A stretch of DNA of 64,000 bases from Streptomyces aurantiacus (lineage in GTDB: Bacteria; Actinomycetota; Actinomycetes; Streptomycetales; Streptomycetaceae). The notes under the pieces were generated by a model that worked only from the letters and a program-made list of their open reading frames with translations, was not told the DNA's origin and searched no databases. The stretch spans positions 310,001-374,000 of the forward strand of contig NZ_CP114283.1 in NCBI RefSeq assembly GCF_027107535.1, in the 5' to 3' direction. A program made the position numbers and the translations under genes. Below are positions 51,430 to 60,054 of this stretch, piece after piece (the first letter of the stretch is position 1; each line of letters begins with the position of its first letter).

Positions 51430-52805
51430 TGACCGACCTGGCAACGCTTCTGGAGGTGGGTGGTCCCGTCGCCGCACTCGGCGGTGGGGCCGCCTACGCC
51501 CGGGCCCAACACCCCGGCGTCTACTGGTCCGCGGTCGGGCTGCCGCTCTCCACGGCGCGGCTGCTCAGCTCGTACAGCTCGGTCATGGAAGCCTGCGGCC
51601 TGACAGTCGCCCCTTCCAGGCTGCGGGTCCTGGCGGTCAAGGCCACCACTCGGCGAGAGGTCCGGCCCGTTCCGCCGCGTCGGGGCATCATCCGGCCCAC
51701 CTCGACCGGGCTTCGGCTCCGTCTGCGGCTCGCCCCGGGACAGGAACCTGCCGACGTCGCCGCCTCGGCCGAACGGCTCCGGCACGCCTGGGGCGTCCAC
51801 GCCGTGTACGTGACGACGGTCAAGCCCGGTGTCGTCGAACTGCGGCTCGTCGGCTTCGACGTGCTGCGCAAGGTCCGCATGCCGCGCAAGTCCCCGACCG
51901 GGCCCCTGCGAATACCGGTCGCGCTACGGGAAGACGCCACGCCCTTTGTACGCGACTACCGGACCGTTCCCCACCAACTGACCCTCGGCGCCACGCTGTC
52001 GGGCAAGTCCATGTACCTGCGCCATCTCGTCGCCGGACTCGCCCGGCAGCCCGTCGCTCTGGTCGGCATCGACTGCAAGCGCGGTGTGGAACTGGCCCCC
52101 TTCGCCGCCCGGCTCTCGGCGCTTGCCACCGACCCCGAGCAGGCCGCCGAACTTCTGCCCGTGCTCATCAAGGAAATGGAGGACCGCTACGACCTGATCA
52201 AGGCCCGGCAGGGCATCGCGTCGGGTACGCCGGACGAGGAGATCACCTCCGACATCTGGGGCCTGCCCGAGGACGAACGGCCCGTGCCCGTCGTGCTCTT
52301 CGTCGACGAGGTGGCCGAACTCTTTCTCGTCGCCACGCGCAAGGACGAGGAACGGCGGGACGAGATGGTCACCCAGCTCATCCGCCTCGCCCAGCTCGGC
52401 CGCGCCGCTGGGATCTACCTGGAGGTCTGCGGACAGCGCTTCGGCGCCGAACTGGGCAAGGGCGCAACCATGCTGCGGGCCCAGCTCACCGGACGTGTCT
52501 GCCACCGCGTCAACGACGAAGCCTCCGCCAAAATGGCACTCGGCGACATCGCCTCCGAAGCGGTCTCCGCCGCCTGCGCCATCGCTCCCGAACGGCCCGG
52601 CCTCGCCGTCGCCGGTGACACCTCCGGCGGCTGGTCCCGCATCCGCACTCCCTACCTCTCCCTCGGCGACGCCGCCGACATCTGCCACGAGTCGGCCGAC
52701 CTGGTCCCCGACCTGCCCGCGCTTAAGCCCTTCCGGCCCGCTGTGCCCGTACGGCCGGTCGAGTCCCCGGCCCCGGTCCTGCAGCCGCGACCCGTGACCG
52801 ACTGA
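51429..52805 (+). CDS. FtsK/SpoIIIE-like conjugal transfer protein, TraSA type
   Basis: This 458-residue protein starts at ATG 51429. The ATPase domain has Walker A GATLSGKS (187-194) and Walker B VVLFVDEVAELF near residue 295. TraB/TraSA proteins move double-stranded plasmid DNA between mycelial cells as hexamers and recognise short repeats in a clt locus. I could not find an obvious clt repeat. No membrane helix is strong except possibly near the N terminus, and the length is close to the pSAM2 protein. Confidence 0.93.
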   Translation: MTDLATLLEVGGPVAALGGGAAYARAQHPGVYWSAVGLPLSTARLLSSYSSVMEACGLTVAPSRLRVLAVKATTRREVRPVPPRRGIIRPTSTGLRLRLRLAPGQEPADVAASAERLRHAWGVHAVYVTTVKPGVVELRLVGFDVLRKVRMPRKSPTGPLRIPVALREDATPFVRDYRTVPHQLTLGATLSGKSMYLRHLVAGLARQPVALVGIDCKRGVELAPFAARLSALATDPEQAAELLPVLIKEMEDRYDLIKARQGIASGTPDEEITSDIWGLPEDERPVPVVLFVDEVAELFLVATRKDEERRDEMVTQLIRLAQLGRAAGIYLEVCGQRFGAELGKGATMLRAQLTGRVCHRVNDEASAKMALGDIASEAVSAACAIAPERPGLAVAGDTSGGWSRIRTPYLSLGDAADICHESADLVPDLPALKPFRPAVPVRPVESPAPVLQPRPVTD

Positions 52806-52898
52806 GCCGCTAGCCGCATATCGCTCCACCTCGGTCGGCGTGACCGCCTCGCGCCACGTCCCTACCCCTGCCATGCCTGGAACAGGAAGGAGCCGCAC

Positions 52899-53546
52899 GT
52901 GCGCGCCCTACTGGCCCGCGTCGACGCGGTGCTCGTCCAAGCGGTCATCGCCGCCGCGCTGTCCTTCGCCCACCTGCACGACATCGCCCTTGCGGCCGGT
53001 CAGGACGGGTGGAAGGCGTGGGCGTACCCCGTATCGGTCGACCTGCTGCTCGTCGCCGCCTGGCGCCAACTGCGGACCGGCGACGCCAAAGCGTCCGGGT
53101 GGTGCTGGTTCGTCATCGCTCTGACGGCGTCGCTCGGGGCCAACGTCGCCACCGCCGGGCTGCTCGACCTCGACGACGTGCCGGCCTGGCTGCGCATCCT
53201 CGTCGCAGGCTGGCCCGCGGTCGCCTTCCTCGGCGGAACGCTCCTTGCGCACTCTGTGCCGAAAGCGGCTGAGGACGTGGACAGCGCCGCAGAGGACGCG
53301 GACCAGGTGGACGACACCGAATTCGCCCCTGAGCCGCCCGCACTACCGGCCGCAGATCCGGCACCCGTTCAGACGGCCGCGTCCGCTCCGCCTGCCGTAT
53401 CCGTTCCGGCCGCCCTGGTCGAGCACGCCCGCAAGGTCGCTGCCGAGCACCACACCCGTACCGGAGCAGCCATCGACACCCCCACCCTCCGCGCTCGCCT
53501 CGGCGTCCCCGCACCCATGGCCGAAGCCATCTCCGCCCAGATCTGA
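52899..53546 (+). CDS. DUF2637 membrane protein, Spd-like
   Basis: This 215-residue protein starts at GTG 52899 with GGAAGGAG at 52885-52892. Four helices (about 8-28, 42-58, 66-88, 95-115) form the DUF2637 part, including WAYPVSVDLLLVAAWRQLR. A Pro/Ala linker and a short helical C-terminal domain (ALVEHARKVAAEHHTRTG) follow. Such proteins are common in AICE transfer operons and are thought to help plasmid spread within the mycelium. Confidence 0.88.
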   Translation: MRALLARVDAVLVQAVIAAALSFAHLHDIALAAGQDGWKAWAYPVSVDLLLVAAWRQLRTGDAKASGWCWFVIALTASLGANVATAGLLDLDDVPAWLRILVAGWPAVAFLGGTLLAHSVPKAAEDVDSAAEDADQVDDTEFAPEPPALPAADPAPVQTAASAPPAVSVPAALVEHARKVAAEHHTRTGAAIDTPTLRARLGVPAPMAEAISAQI

Positions 53547-53568
53547 CCAGCCCAGGAAGGAGATTCGC

Positions 53569-53760
53569 ATGACCGCCAACCGCCGCTTCCGCTCCGTCAC
53601 CCGCATCGGCCCCGTCCAGGTCGGCACGGCCTACGACGGTCGCGGCCGTGAGAAGCACACCGCCGCGTGTACCGCACCTCGCTGCGGCTTCTCCGCCGAC
53701 TACGACAGCCGTGCCGCCGCCGAACTCGCCGCCCGTACCCACCGCTGCCCCGCCCGCTGA
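53569..53760 (+). CDS. Small mobile element transfer protein
   Basis: This 63-residue protein starts at ATG 53569 with AAGGAG at 53557-53562. It contains CTAPRCGF and a late His-Cys pair (THRCPA), so a small zinc-binding knuckle is possible. Proteins of this size and sequence recur in the spd region of AICEs. It overlaps nothing and is followed 15 bp later by the next spd gene. Confidence 0.82.
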   Translation: MTANRRFRSVTRIGPVQVGTAYDGRGREKHTAACTAPRCGFSADYDSRAAAELAARTHRCPAR

Positions 53761-53775
53761 AAGGACCCCGAACCC

Positions 53776-53970
53776 GTGACCGTCAGCCTGCCGCTTGTCG
53801 TCGTCCTCGGCTTCTTCGCCTGGGGAGCGGTCAAGTTCCTCGGCGTCCGTACCTGGATCGTCGTCGTGATCGCACTGTTCGGCTTCTGGCTCTCACAGAC
53901 CTTCATGGCCCCCGCCATCGAATCCGGTACGCGTTCCGGCGTGGACGTCATAAACGGCTCACATGACTAG
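53776..53970 (+). CDS. Small two-helix membrane protein, Spd-like
   Basis: This 64-residue protein starts at GTG 53776 after AAGGA. It is mainly two hydrophobic helices (LPLVVVLGFFAWGAVKFLG and IVVVIALFGFWLSQTFM). Such short hydrophobic proteins are typical spread (spd) products. The stop lies within an operator-like half-site CTAGACGAGT (53967-53976). Confidence 0.78.
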   Translation: MTVSLPLVVVLGFFAWGAVKFLGVRTWIVVVIALFGFWLSQTFMAPAIESGTRSGVDVINGSHD

Positions 53971-53976
53971 ACGAGT
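53967..53976. promoter_or_regulatory. KorSA-type half-site inside the transfer operon
   Basis: CTAGACGAGT matches the right half of the palindrome at 51042-51057. No left arm is present. It lies 20 bp upstream of the spd gene at 53996 and may be a weak extra site. Confidence 0.4.
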
Positions 53977-53995
53977 AGGCAAGGAGAGTTTCGCC

Positions 53996-54241
53996 GTGTT
54001 CCTGCCCAAGTACCCCGACAGCCCGACACCGCCGCCCGCACACATGCACGCACCGACCGATCCGGCTCCCGTACGGCGTCCGGTCCCGCAGATATCCGTC
54101 AGTGCCGGAGCGGTCGCGGCCGTCCTCGTCGGCGGAGTCGTACTGACCGCGCTCCTGGCCGCCGTCGCCGTCACGGCCATCTCCGTAGCCGTCGCCGCCG
54201 TGGTCCTGCGCTCGATGCTCCGCGACCAGCGTCGCCGCTGA
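53996..54241 (+). CDS. SpdD-like small membrane protein
   Basis: This 81-residue protein starts at GTG 53996 with AAGGAG at 53981-53986. A Pro-rich start (PKYPDSPTPPPAHMHAP) leads to a long hydrophobic segment (about 38-70, VAAVLVGGVVLTALLAAVAV) and a basic end RDQRRR. It resembles SpdB/SpdD spread proteins. ATG 53963, which would add 11 residues, is a less likely start because no site precedes it. Confidence 0.8.
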   Translation: MFLPKYPDSPTPPPAHMHAPTDPAPVRRPVPQISVSAGAVAAVLVGGVVLTALLAAVAVTAISVAVAAVVLRSMLRDQRRR

Positions 54242-54406
54242 CACCAGACAACGACACCAGGCCCCCGGGGTGGACCGACACCGCCAAGCATCCGCCGCCC
54301 CGGGGGCCCTGCCCCTCCTGACCGAAGCCAGAAGGAGAAGACCATCATCACCCGCGCCACCCCGCCCCCGCTGGCCGAACTCGGCGAGCTGGCCTCTCTC
54401 GGCACC

Positions 54407-55726
54407 ATGCCCGGCCTCCTGCGCCAGCTCTCCGGCCTCGGCGGCTGCACCCGGCCGATCCGCCTCGACGGCCACCGCGCCGAGTACGACGTGAACACCC
54501 GTACCGGCGAGATAGGCACCCTCCTCCACCGTCTCGACTCCGCCGGCCTCCCGGCCGGTCACCTCCTGGTCCGCTGCAACAACCGCCGCACCACCCGCTG
54601 CGCGGCCTGCTCGGAGGTCTACCGCCGCGACACCTTCCACCTGATCACGTCCGGCCTACGCGGCGGCAAGGGCGTCCCCGAACGAGTCGCCGCTCACCCG
54701 CGTGTCTTCGCCACCTTCACCGCCCCGGGCTTCGGCCCCGTCCACAACCGCCCCACCGGTTCCGCCGGTTCGGTCCGCCGCTGCCGGTGCGGCGTCCTCC
54801 ACGACCAGGACGACGACGTACTCGGCACCCCGCTCGACCCGGACACCTACGACTACGAAGCAGCCGTGCTCTGGAACGCGCACGCCGGTCCTCTGTGGCG
54901 ACGCTTCTCGACCTACCTGCGCCGGGAAGTCGCCAAGAGGGCCGGACTCTCACAGCGTGAGTTCCGCGAATACGCCCGGGTGTCCTTCGCCAAGGTCGCT
55001 GAGTACCAGAAGCGCGGGGCCGTTCACTTCCACGCGGTCATCCGCATCGACGGCCCCGAGGGCGGCGACACTCCGCCTCCGGCCTGGGCCACCGCCGAGC
55101 TGCTCACCGACGCCATCCGCGCCGCCGCAACCGGAGCCCGTGTGGACGGCCCATCCATCGACGGCCGCGCGCACGTCTTCGCCTTCGGGCGGCAACTCGA
55201 CGTACGTACCATCCGCGGCGCCGACTTCGACGGCGGCCAGGAGCTGACCGACCGGGCCGTCGCCGCGTACATCGCCAAGTACGCCACCAAGGGCGCCGAA
55301 GCGGCCACGGGAGCTCTCGACCGCCCGCTCAAGTTCCTCGCCGAACTGGCCCAACTCGACATCAGCGACCATGCCCGGCGCCTGGTGCGTACCGCCTGGA
55401 CCCTCGGCGCCCGCAAGGACCTCGAAGAACTCCGGCTCCGGGCCTGGGCCCACATGCTCGGCTTCCGGGGCCACTTCTCCACCAAGTCACGCCGGTACTC
55501 CACCACCCTCGGTGCCCTCCGCACGGCCCGCTCCGAATGGCGCGCAGCCCAAGGTGCATCGGCCACTGACGGCCTGACCACTTCCGAAATTTCGGAGGTG
55601 GTCGAGACGACCCTCGTCCTCGCCCACTGGGTCTACGCCGGAACCGGCCTCACCGACGCCGAAGCCTGGCTTGCCGAAACCCTCGCACCCGCCCCCGGAA
55701 CCGAAGGAGAACCGACTCATGCGTGA
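54407..55726 (+). CDS. Rolling-circle replication initiator, RepSA-like
   Basis: From ATG 54407 the protein has 439 residues. It has a Cys-rich zone near the N terminus (CNNRRTTRCAACSEVY), the HUH-like motif GAVHFHAVIRID, and a later YIAKYATKGAE with candidate catalytic Tyr. These match the RepSA/Rep_3-like initiator of pSAM2. No ribosome-binding site precedes 54407. The same frame is open upstream, and AAGGAG (54332-54337) sits 6 nt before ATC 54344, so a non-standard ATC start giving 460 residues is possible. The 3' end overlaps the excisionase gene. Confidence 0.88.
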   Translation: MPGLLRQLSGLGGCTRPIRLDGHRAEYDVNTRTGEIGTLLHRLDSAGLPAGHLLVRCNNRRTTRCAACSEVYRRDTFHLITSGLRGGKGVPERVAAHPRVFATFTAPGFGPVHNRPTGSAGSVRRCRCGVLHDQDDDVLGTPLDPDTYDYEAAVLWNAHAGPLWRRFSTYLRREVAKRAGLSQREFREYARVSFAKVAEYQKRGAVHFHAVIRIDGPEGGDTPPPAWATAELLTDAIRAAATGARVDGPSIDGRAHVFAFGRQLDVRTIRGADFDGGQELTDRAVAAYIAKYATKGAEAATGALDRPLKFLAELAQLDISDHARRLVRTAWTLGARKDLEELRLRAWAHMLGFRGHFSTKSRRYSTTLGALRTARSEWRAAQGASATDGLTTSEISEVVETTLVLAHWVYAGTGLTDAEAWLAETLAPAPGTEGEPTHA

Positions 55727-55901
55727 TGACGAGCTGTTGACCGTGGCTGATGTCATGGCTCGCCTGAAGGTGGGGCGGTCGACGGTCTACGACCTGATCC
55801 GCACGCGGCGTCTGCCATCTGTCGCCATTGGACGGTGTCGGCGCATTCCTGCGGCCGCGCTCGGAGACTTCATCACTGCTCAGATGGAGCGTGCCGCCTG
55901 A
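55719..55901 (+). CDS. Excisionase-like helix-turn-helix protein (Xis)
   Basis: This 60-residue protein starts at ATG 55719, overlapping the end of rep by 8 nt, with GAAGGAGA upstream. It is a MerR-like/AlpA-type DNA-binding fold: LTVADVMARLKVGRSTVYDLI and RRLPSVAIGRCRRIP. Xis proteins of this kind sit between rep and int in AICEs and direct excision. The gene overlaps int by one base (TGATG). Confidence 0.92.
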   Translation: MRDDELLTVADVMARLKVGRSTVYDLIRTRRLPSVAIGRCRRIPAAALGDFITAQMERAA

Positions 55902-57067
55902 TGACCAAGCGTCGTAGCCGTGGTGACGGCGGCCTGCACTGGGACGAGAAAAGGCAACGGTGGATCGCCACGGCGAACCTCGGCTTCGATCCCAGCGGCA
56001 AACGCATCGTTCGGCGGGGGAGTGGCAAGACCAAGACGGAGGCGAAGAACAAGCTCAAGGAGGTGTTGCGGGACTACGAAGACGGCCTCGCCATCGCCCC
56101 TACGAACTACACCGTTGCCGACGCGGTGAACGACTGGCTCGCTTACGGCTTGGCGGGCCGTGACGAGCGCACGGTCGAGACCGTCACCGGGCTGAGCCGG
56201 ATTCACGTGATCCCAAGCCTGGGAGCGCGCAAGCTGCGTGATCTAAGCGCTGAGGACGTTGACCGCTGGCTGGCGGTGAAGGCTCGTACGCTCAGTACGC
56301 GCACCTTGCAGGGATTGCACTCCTGCCTCAACCGCTCGGTCAAGCGGGCCATGGCGCGGGACAAGGTGAAGCGCAACGTCGTCGAGCTGTGCGCAGTTCC
56401 GGCCGGCCGTCCGGGTCGCCCGTCCAAGGCGCTCACCCTGGTCCAGGCGGAGGCTGTGCTCAAGGCGGCTGAGGGAACCTCGATGTACGCGTACATCGTC
56501 CTCGCCCTGTTGACCGGCGCCCGCACAGAGGAACTGCGCGCGCTGACCTGGGATCACGTGTTCCTCAAGGGCAGGCCGAACGCCAATCCGCCACAGCCTC
56601 CGCACATCGCTGTGTGGCGGTCGGTTCGACGTGGTGGGGACACCAAGACACGGAAGTCCCGGCGCACGCTCGCTCTTCCTGCACGCTGCGTAGAGGTCCT
56701 GTGGGCCCAGTTCGAGGATCAGGGGTGGGAACGTCTCGCAGCTGGTGACGACTGGGAGGAGCATGGGCTGGTCTTCTCCTCGACCGTCGGCAAGCCGCTG
56801 GACGCGACCAACGTCCGTCGTGCCTTCCGGGCGGCGCTCAAGGGGGCCAAGGGGATCGACGCGGACGAGTGGACGCCTCGGGAGCTCCGGCACAGCTTCG
56901 TCTCGCTGCTCTCGGACAGCGGCGTCCCCCTGGAAGAGATCTCCCGCCTCGTCGGTCACTCCGGCACCGCTGTGACCGAGGAGGTGTACCGCAAGCAGAT
57001 TCGCCCTGTGATCCAGACCGGCGCCGTGGTCATGGACGGCATCTTCAAGCGAGTCCCAGAGCGGTAG
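55901..57067 (+). CDS. Tyrosine site-specific integrase
   Basis: This 388-residue protein starts at ATG 55901. It has an N-terminal arm-binding domain, then an SAM-like core-binding domain (about 65-150). The catalytic domain has Arg208 in TGARTEELRAL, the segment PRELRHSFVSLL (the usual first His is Arg here), VGHSG and the nucleophile Tyr in VTEEVYRKQI. It ends 25 bp before the right repeat and inserts into tRNA-Pro. Length and order are normal, so it is probably active. Confidence 0.95.
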   Translation: MTKRRSRGDGGLHWDEKRQRWIATANLGFDPSGKRIVRRGSGKTKTEAKNKLKEVLRDYEDGLAIAPTNYTVADAVNDWLAYGLAGRDERTVETVTGLSRIHVIPSLGARKLRDLSAEDVDRWLAVKARTLSTRTLQGLHSCLNRSVKRAMARDKVKRNVVELCAVPAGRPGRPSKALTLVQAEAVLKAAEGTSMYAYIVLALLTGARTEELRALTWDHVFLKGRPNANPPQPPHIAVWRSVRRGGDTKTRKSRRTLALPARCVEVLWAQFEDQGWERLAAGDDWEEHGLVFSSTVGKPLDATNVRRAFRAALKGAKGIDADEWTPRELRHSFVSLLSDSGVPLEEISRLVGHSGTAVTEEVYRKQIRPVIQTGAVVMDGIFKRVPER

Positions 57068-57091
57068 TCACGCAGATAGACACGCATGCAC

Positions 57092-57188
57092 AAACAGGTG
57101 AGGCACCTACGGAAATCCGTAGGTGCCTCACCTGCTGTTTTGGCTGTCGGGGTGGCGGGATTTGAACCCACGACCTCTTCGTCCCGAA
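57092..57188. repeat. Right attachment repeat
   Basis: This copy matches 42929-43025 with a single mismatch (57140). Here the 3' 42 nt of tRNA-Pro (57147-57188) complete an intact tRNA gene, so integration did not destroy it. The 48-bp perfect block is 57141-57188, ending in the anticodon loop. Confidence 0.92.
57095..57134 (-). terminator. tRNA-Pro terminator with 19-bp stem
   Basis: The 19 bases at 57095-57113 (starting CAGGTGAGGCACC) pair perfectly with 57116-57134 across AA. On the minus strand TTTG follows. It lies 12 bp after the tRNA 3' end. An identical hairpin stands at 42932-42971 in the left repeat. Confidence 0.85.
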
Positions 57189-57220
57189 CGAAGCGCGCTG
57201 CCAAGCTGCGCTACACCCCG
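57147..57220 (-). tRNA. tRNA-Pro(CGG)
   Basis: The minus strand folds as a standard tRNA: acceptor CGGGGTG/CACCCCG, D arm GCGC...GCGC, anticodon stem CTTCG/CGAAG with loop TTCGGGA (anticodon CGG), and T arm GTGGG TTCAAAT CCCGC. The discriminator base is A and CCA is not encoded. Its 3' half is the integration site of the element. Confidence 0.95.
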
Positions 57221-57270
57221 ATGTCGCTTACCGCAGGCCACTTTCGTGGTGTGTGCCGTGGCGACGTCGT

Positions 57271-58077
57271 TTACTTTAGCCCACTGGTGGCCGGAGACGA
57301 AATCCGGTTTTCGGGGCGTCGGCGGCGGCGTGGGCCCGGTCTGACGTGGTCCAGTGCGACGAGCAGGACGGCCAGGGCGTAGCAGGCGAGGCCAAGGACG
57401 GTGGCGTTGCCCAGGACCACGACGAAGCCGTGCTGGGACACGTCGAGGAAGGGGTACGGGTAGCGGGCCGGCGTGCTCGGCGGCAGGAGTACGCCCCGGG
57501 TCAGGGTGAAGGCCAGGTATGCGACGGGGAGGACCAGGAACGCGGCCGCGCTGTGGAGTCGCAGCGGCCCCGGACGGGTCAGCAGGAGCCAGTCCAGCGC
57601 GACCGCGACGGGGATCGCCGAGTGCAGGAGCTGGTTCGTGAGCGCGTGCCAGCCGGTGAGCGTCTCGATGTCACCCGTCATGGAGAAGGTGCTCGGGTTG
57701 TCGGCCAGGAGCAGGTGGTAGACCAGGGCCGTGCCCACCGCGTACAGCAGCGTGCAGGCGGTGACGGCCGGCGGCAGCGGGCGGCGCGCGCTCCAGGCCC
57801 GCCAGGCCGAGAAGGTGAACACCACGGCCACCAGGATGCTGCTCTGGATCGTGAAGTAGCTCAGGACGCGTGACGGGCTGCCCAGAACCAGGTCGAGCGC
57901 CACGCCCGCGGCTGCCGCGAGCGCGACGAGGAGGCGGTAGACGGCGACCAGGGGGCGACGGACGCGTGGGACCACCGCGTCCGCCGGCACGACGGAGACT
58001 GTGGCAGCGGCGGCGCTGGCCGCGATGCCGGGAATCCGGGGTATGTCCGGGATATCCGCAGGTATGGGGGCGGTCAT
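57271..58077 (-). CDS. Pr6Pr family membrane protein
   Basis: This 268-residue protein has six helices. It contains RVLSYFTIQSSILVAVVFTFSAWRA and TNQLLHSAIPVAVALDWLLL-type segments that mark the Pr6Pr (AIG1-like) family. The conserved Thr and His (FTIQS, LLHS) resemble those of membrane fatty-acid ester hydrolases, but bacterial function is unknown. The N-terminal 40 residues are disordered (IPADIPDIPRIPG). Confidence 0.88.
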   Translation of the reverse strand: MTAPIPADIPDIPRIPGIAASAAAATVSVVPADAVVPRVRRPLVAVYRLLVALAAAAGVALDLVLGSPSRVLSYFTIQSSILVAVVFTFSAWRAWSARRPLPPAVTACTLLYAVGTALVYHLLLADNPSTFSMTGDIETLTGWHALTNQLLHSAIPVAVALDWLLLTRPGPLRLHSAAAFLVLPVAYLAFTLTRGVLLPPSTPARYPYPFLDVSQHGFVVVLGNATVLGLACYALAVLLVALDHVRPGPRRRRRPENRISSPATSGLK

Positions 58078-58343
58078 GCCTTCACGCTAAGCGGATCGGA
58101 CAAAAGCGGCGAGATGGATTGAACCGGTCGGGGGTGTCGGGGTCTCGGGGTCCCGCCGACGTGAGGGTCTCGCGCTCCGCCCTGCCCGAGCCGGTCGTGT
58201 CTCGGACCGAGGCGCGCCCACCCCCTTTCCCGCGTCCGAGCCCAGCCCGCCCCCCGCCCGGCCCCAGCCTTTCTCCGGCCCAACCCCTGCCCCGGACTCG
58301 GCCCCGCCGCTCCGCCCGCCTGATCCGCCCCGCCACCTCTCGG

Positions 58344-59282
58344 CTAGACGGGTTCCCGTCCCGTGAGCGTGAGCAGCGTCGCCTCCGGCGGGCACGCGAA
58401 GCGCACCGGTGTGTAGCGGCTCGTTCCGCAGCCCGCCGAGACGTGCATGAACGCCGTCCGCCCGGACTCCGCCTCCGTGTACGTCGACAGGCCCTTGACC
58501 CGGTCGGTGTCCAGGTCGCAGTTGGTGACGAGGGCGCCGTAGAAGGGGATGCAGACCTGGCCGCCGTGGGTGTGGCCGGCCAGGACGAGCGGGTAGCCGT
58601 CCGCGGTGAAGGCGTCGAGCGCGCGCAGGTACGGGGCGTGCACGATGCCCATCGAGAAGTCGGCCGAGTCGGACGGGCCGCCGGCCACGCGCGCGTACCG
58701 GTCACGCTTGACGTGCGGGTCGTCGAGCCCGGTCAGCTCGATCTCGAAGCCGTCGATCTTCAACGAACCCCGCACGTTCGTCAGGTTCAGCCAGCCCGCC
58801 GCGTCGAACCCGTCGCGCAGCGACTCCCACGGGTTGTGGACCACGTCGACGGCGGGCGCGTTGCCGTTCAGGCCGTGCCGGCCCTGCGCCTTCTCGTGCA
58901 GGTAGCGGAAGGGGTTGCGCAGGGTGGGCCCGAAGTAGTCGTTCGAGCCGAAGACGTACGCCCCGGGGAACTCCATCAGGGGGCCGAGGGCGTCCATGAC
59001 CTCCGGTACGCCCTCCGGGTCGGAGAGGTTGTCCCCGGTGTTGATGACGAAGTCGGGGCGCAGCCCGGCCAGCGAGCGCAGCCAGCGCTGCTTCTTGCGC
59101 TGACCGCTGACCATGTGGATGTCGGAGACCTGGAGCACGCGCAGTGGCCGCATCCCGGGCGGCAGCACCGGGACGGTCACTCGTCGGAGACGGAAGGAGC
59201 GGGCTTCGAACCCCGCCGAATAGAGCAGACCGGCGGCACCAGCCGCCGCGATTCCCAGAGGTACTCCGTATCGCGCACGCAT
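58344..59282 (-). CDS. Membrane-anchored metallophosphoesterase
   Basis: This 312-residue protein has an N-terminal helix (about 8-25). The calcineurin-like fold follows with metal ligands in QVSDIHM, INTGDNLSD, GSNDYFG and LAGHTHGGQ. The YkuE-like order suggests a lipid or envelope phosphodiesterase acting outside the membrane. The start ATG 59282 is divergent from the yqeY gene. Confidence 0.93.
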   Translation of the reverse strand: MRARYGVPLGIAAAGAAGLLYSAGFEARSFRLRRVTVPVLPPGMRPLRVLQVSDIHMVSGQRKKQRWLRSLAGLRPDFVINTGDNLSDPEGVPEVMDALGPLMEFPGAYVFGSNDYFGPTLRNPFRYLHEKAQGRHGLNGNAPAVDVVHNPWESLRDGFDAAGWLNLTNVRGSLKIDGFEIELTGLDDPHVKRDRYARVAGGPSDSADFSMGIVHAPYLRALDAFTADGYPLVLAGHTHGGQVCIPFYGALVTNCDLDTDRVKGLSTYTEAESGRTAFMHVSAGCGTSRYTPVRFACPPEATLLTLTGREPV

Positions 59283-59381
59283 ACGTCCATCGTGTCAGAC
59301 CGCGGACACCCCGAACCCCACCGGAGCCGCGCGCCCGAAATCCATGGGCGGCCGTCGTGCCACACCTGCGACAATCACCCC

Positions 59382-59846
59382 ATGACCACGCTCAAGTCGA
59401 AGCTGCAGGCTGACCTCAACGCCGCGATCAAGGGGCGCGACGAGCTCCGCTCCTCGACGCTCCGGCTGACCCTCGCCGCGATCCAGAAGGAGGAGGTCGC
59501 GGGCAAGGAGAAGCGCGAGCTCTCCGACGACGAGGTGCAGAAGGTGATCGCCAAGGAGGCCAAGAAGCGCCGCGAGGCGGCCGACGCGTTCGCGCAGGGC
59601 GGCCGTGCCGAGTCGGCCGAGCGCGAGAAGGCGGAGGGCGAGATCCTCGCCGACTACCTGCCGAAGCAGCTCTCCGACGACGAGCTCCGGCAGATCGTCG
59701 CGCAGGCGGTCGAGGAGGCGAGAGCGGCCGGCGCGGAGGGCCCCCGGGCCATGGGTCAGGTCATGAAGATCGTGAACCCGAAGGTGGCCGGGCAGGCCGA
59801 GGGCGGCCGTGTCGCCTCGGTCGTCAAGCAGTTGCTCGCGGGCTGA
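59382..59846 (+). CDS. GatB/YqeY domain protein
   Basis: This 154-residue protein starts at ATG 59382 with no Shine-Dalgarno sequence. ACAATC at 59371-59376 fits a -10 for a leaderless message. It is all-helical: LKSKLQADLNAAIKGRDEL, IQKEEVAGKEKRELSDDEV and the GatB-like tail KVAGQAEGGRVASVVKQLL. The YqeY family is thought to act on tRNA or tRNA amidation, though its role is not defined. A strong hairpin follows. Confidence 0.93.
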   Translation: MTTLKSKLQADLNAAIKGRDELRSSTLRLTLAAIQKEEVAGKEKRELSDDEVQKVIAKEAKKRREAADAFAQGGRAESAEREKAEGEILADYLPKQLSDDELRQIVAQAVEEARAAGAEGPRAMGQVMKIVNPKVAGQAEGGRVASVVKQLLAG

Positions 59847-59952
59847 GCGGCGAGCGCTGAGCGCTGAGCGCCGAGCACCGCGAGCAGCACCCGCAGCCCC
59901 CGCTCCGGTCCCCGAAGAGGTAGCGGTAGAAGTAAAAGCAGAAGTAGCCGTC

Positions 59953-60000
59953 GTACGCCGATGGGGCGCCCTTCAGACGAAGGGCGCCCCATCGGCGTAC
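59953..60000. terminator. Bidirectional terminator, 22-bp perfect stem
   Basis: The 22 bases at 59953-59974 (starting GTACGCCGATGGGGC) pair perfectly with 59979-60000 around an AGAC loop. The site separates convergent yqeY and the penicillin-binding protein gene and probably stops transcription from both sides. Confidence 0.88.
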
Positions 60001-60054
60001 GTGCGGAGGAGGCCTGCCGGACTCGGTCTGCCGGGGTCGGCCTGGCGTTCCGGT

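Larger units (their letters stand above)
42929..57188 (+). mobile_element. AICE (pSAM2-like) integrated in tRNA-Pro(CGG)
   Basis: The element is bounded by 97-bp direct repeats (42929-43025 and 57092-57188) whose offset of 14,163 bp is the element length. It carries a tyrosine integrase, a small HTH excisionase, a RepSA-like initiator, Spd proteins, an FtsK-like transfer ATPase, a GntR repressor and a Nudix protein. These are arranged as in pSAM2. The tRNA is intact on the integrase side. The left 5.4 kb is cargo: a small protein and a Mrr-NACHT protein with different base composition. All backbone genes look intact, so the element may still be active. Confidence 0.92.

Noticed and set aside
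42929..57188. clt transfer locus with 8-bp repeats recognised by the TraSA-like protein
   Set aside because: I looked for GACCCGGA-like direct repeats in the element and saw none, so no clt is annotated.
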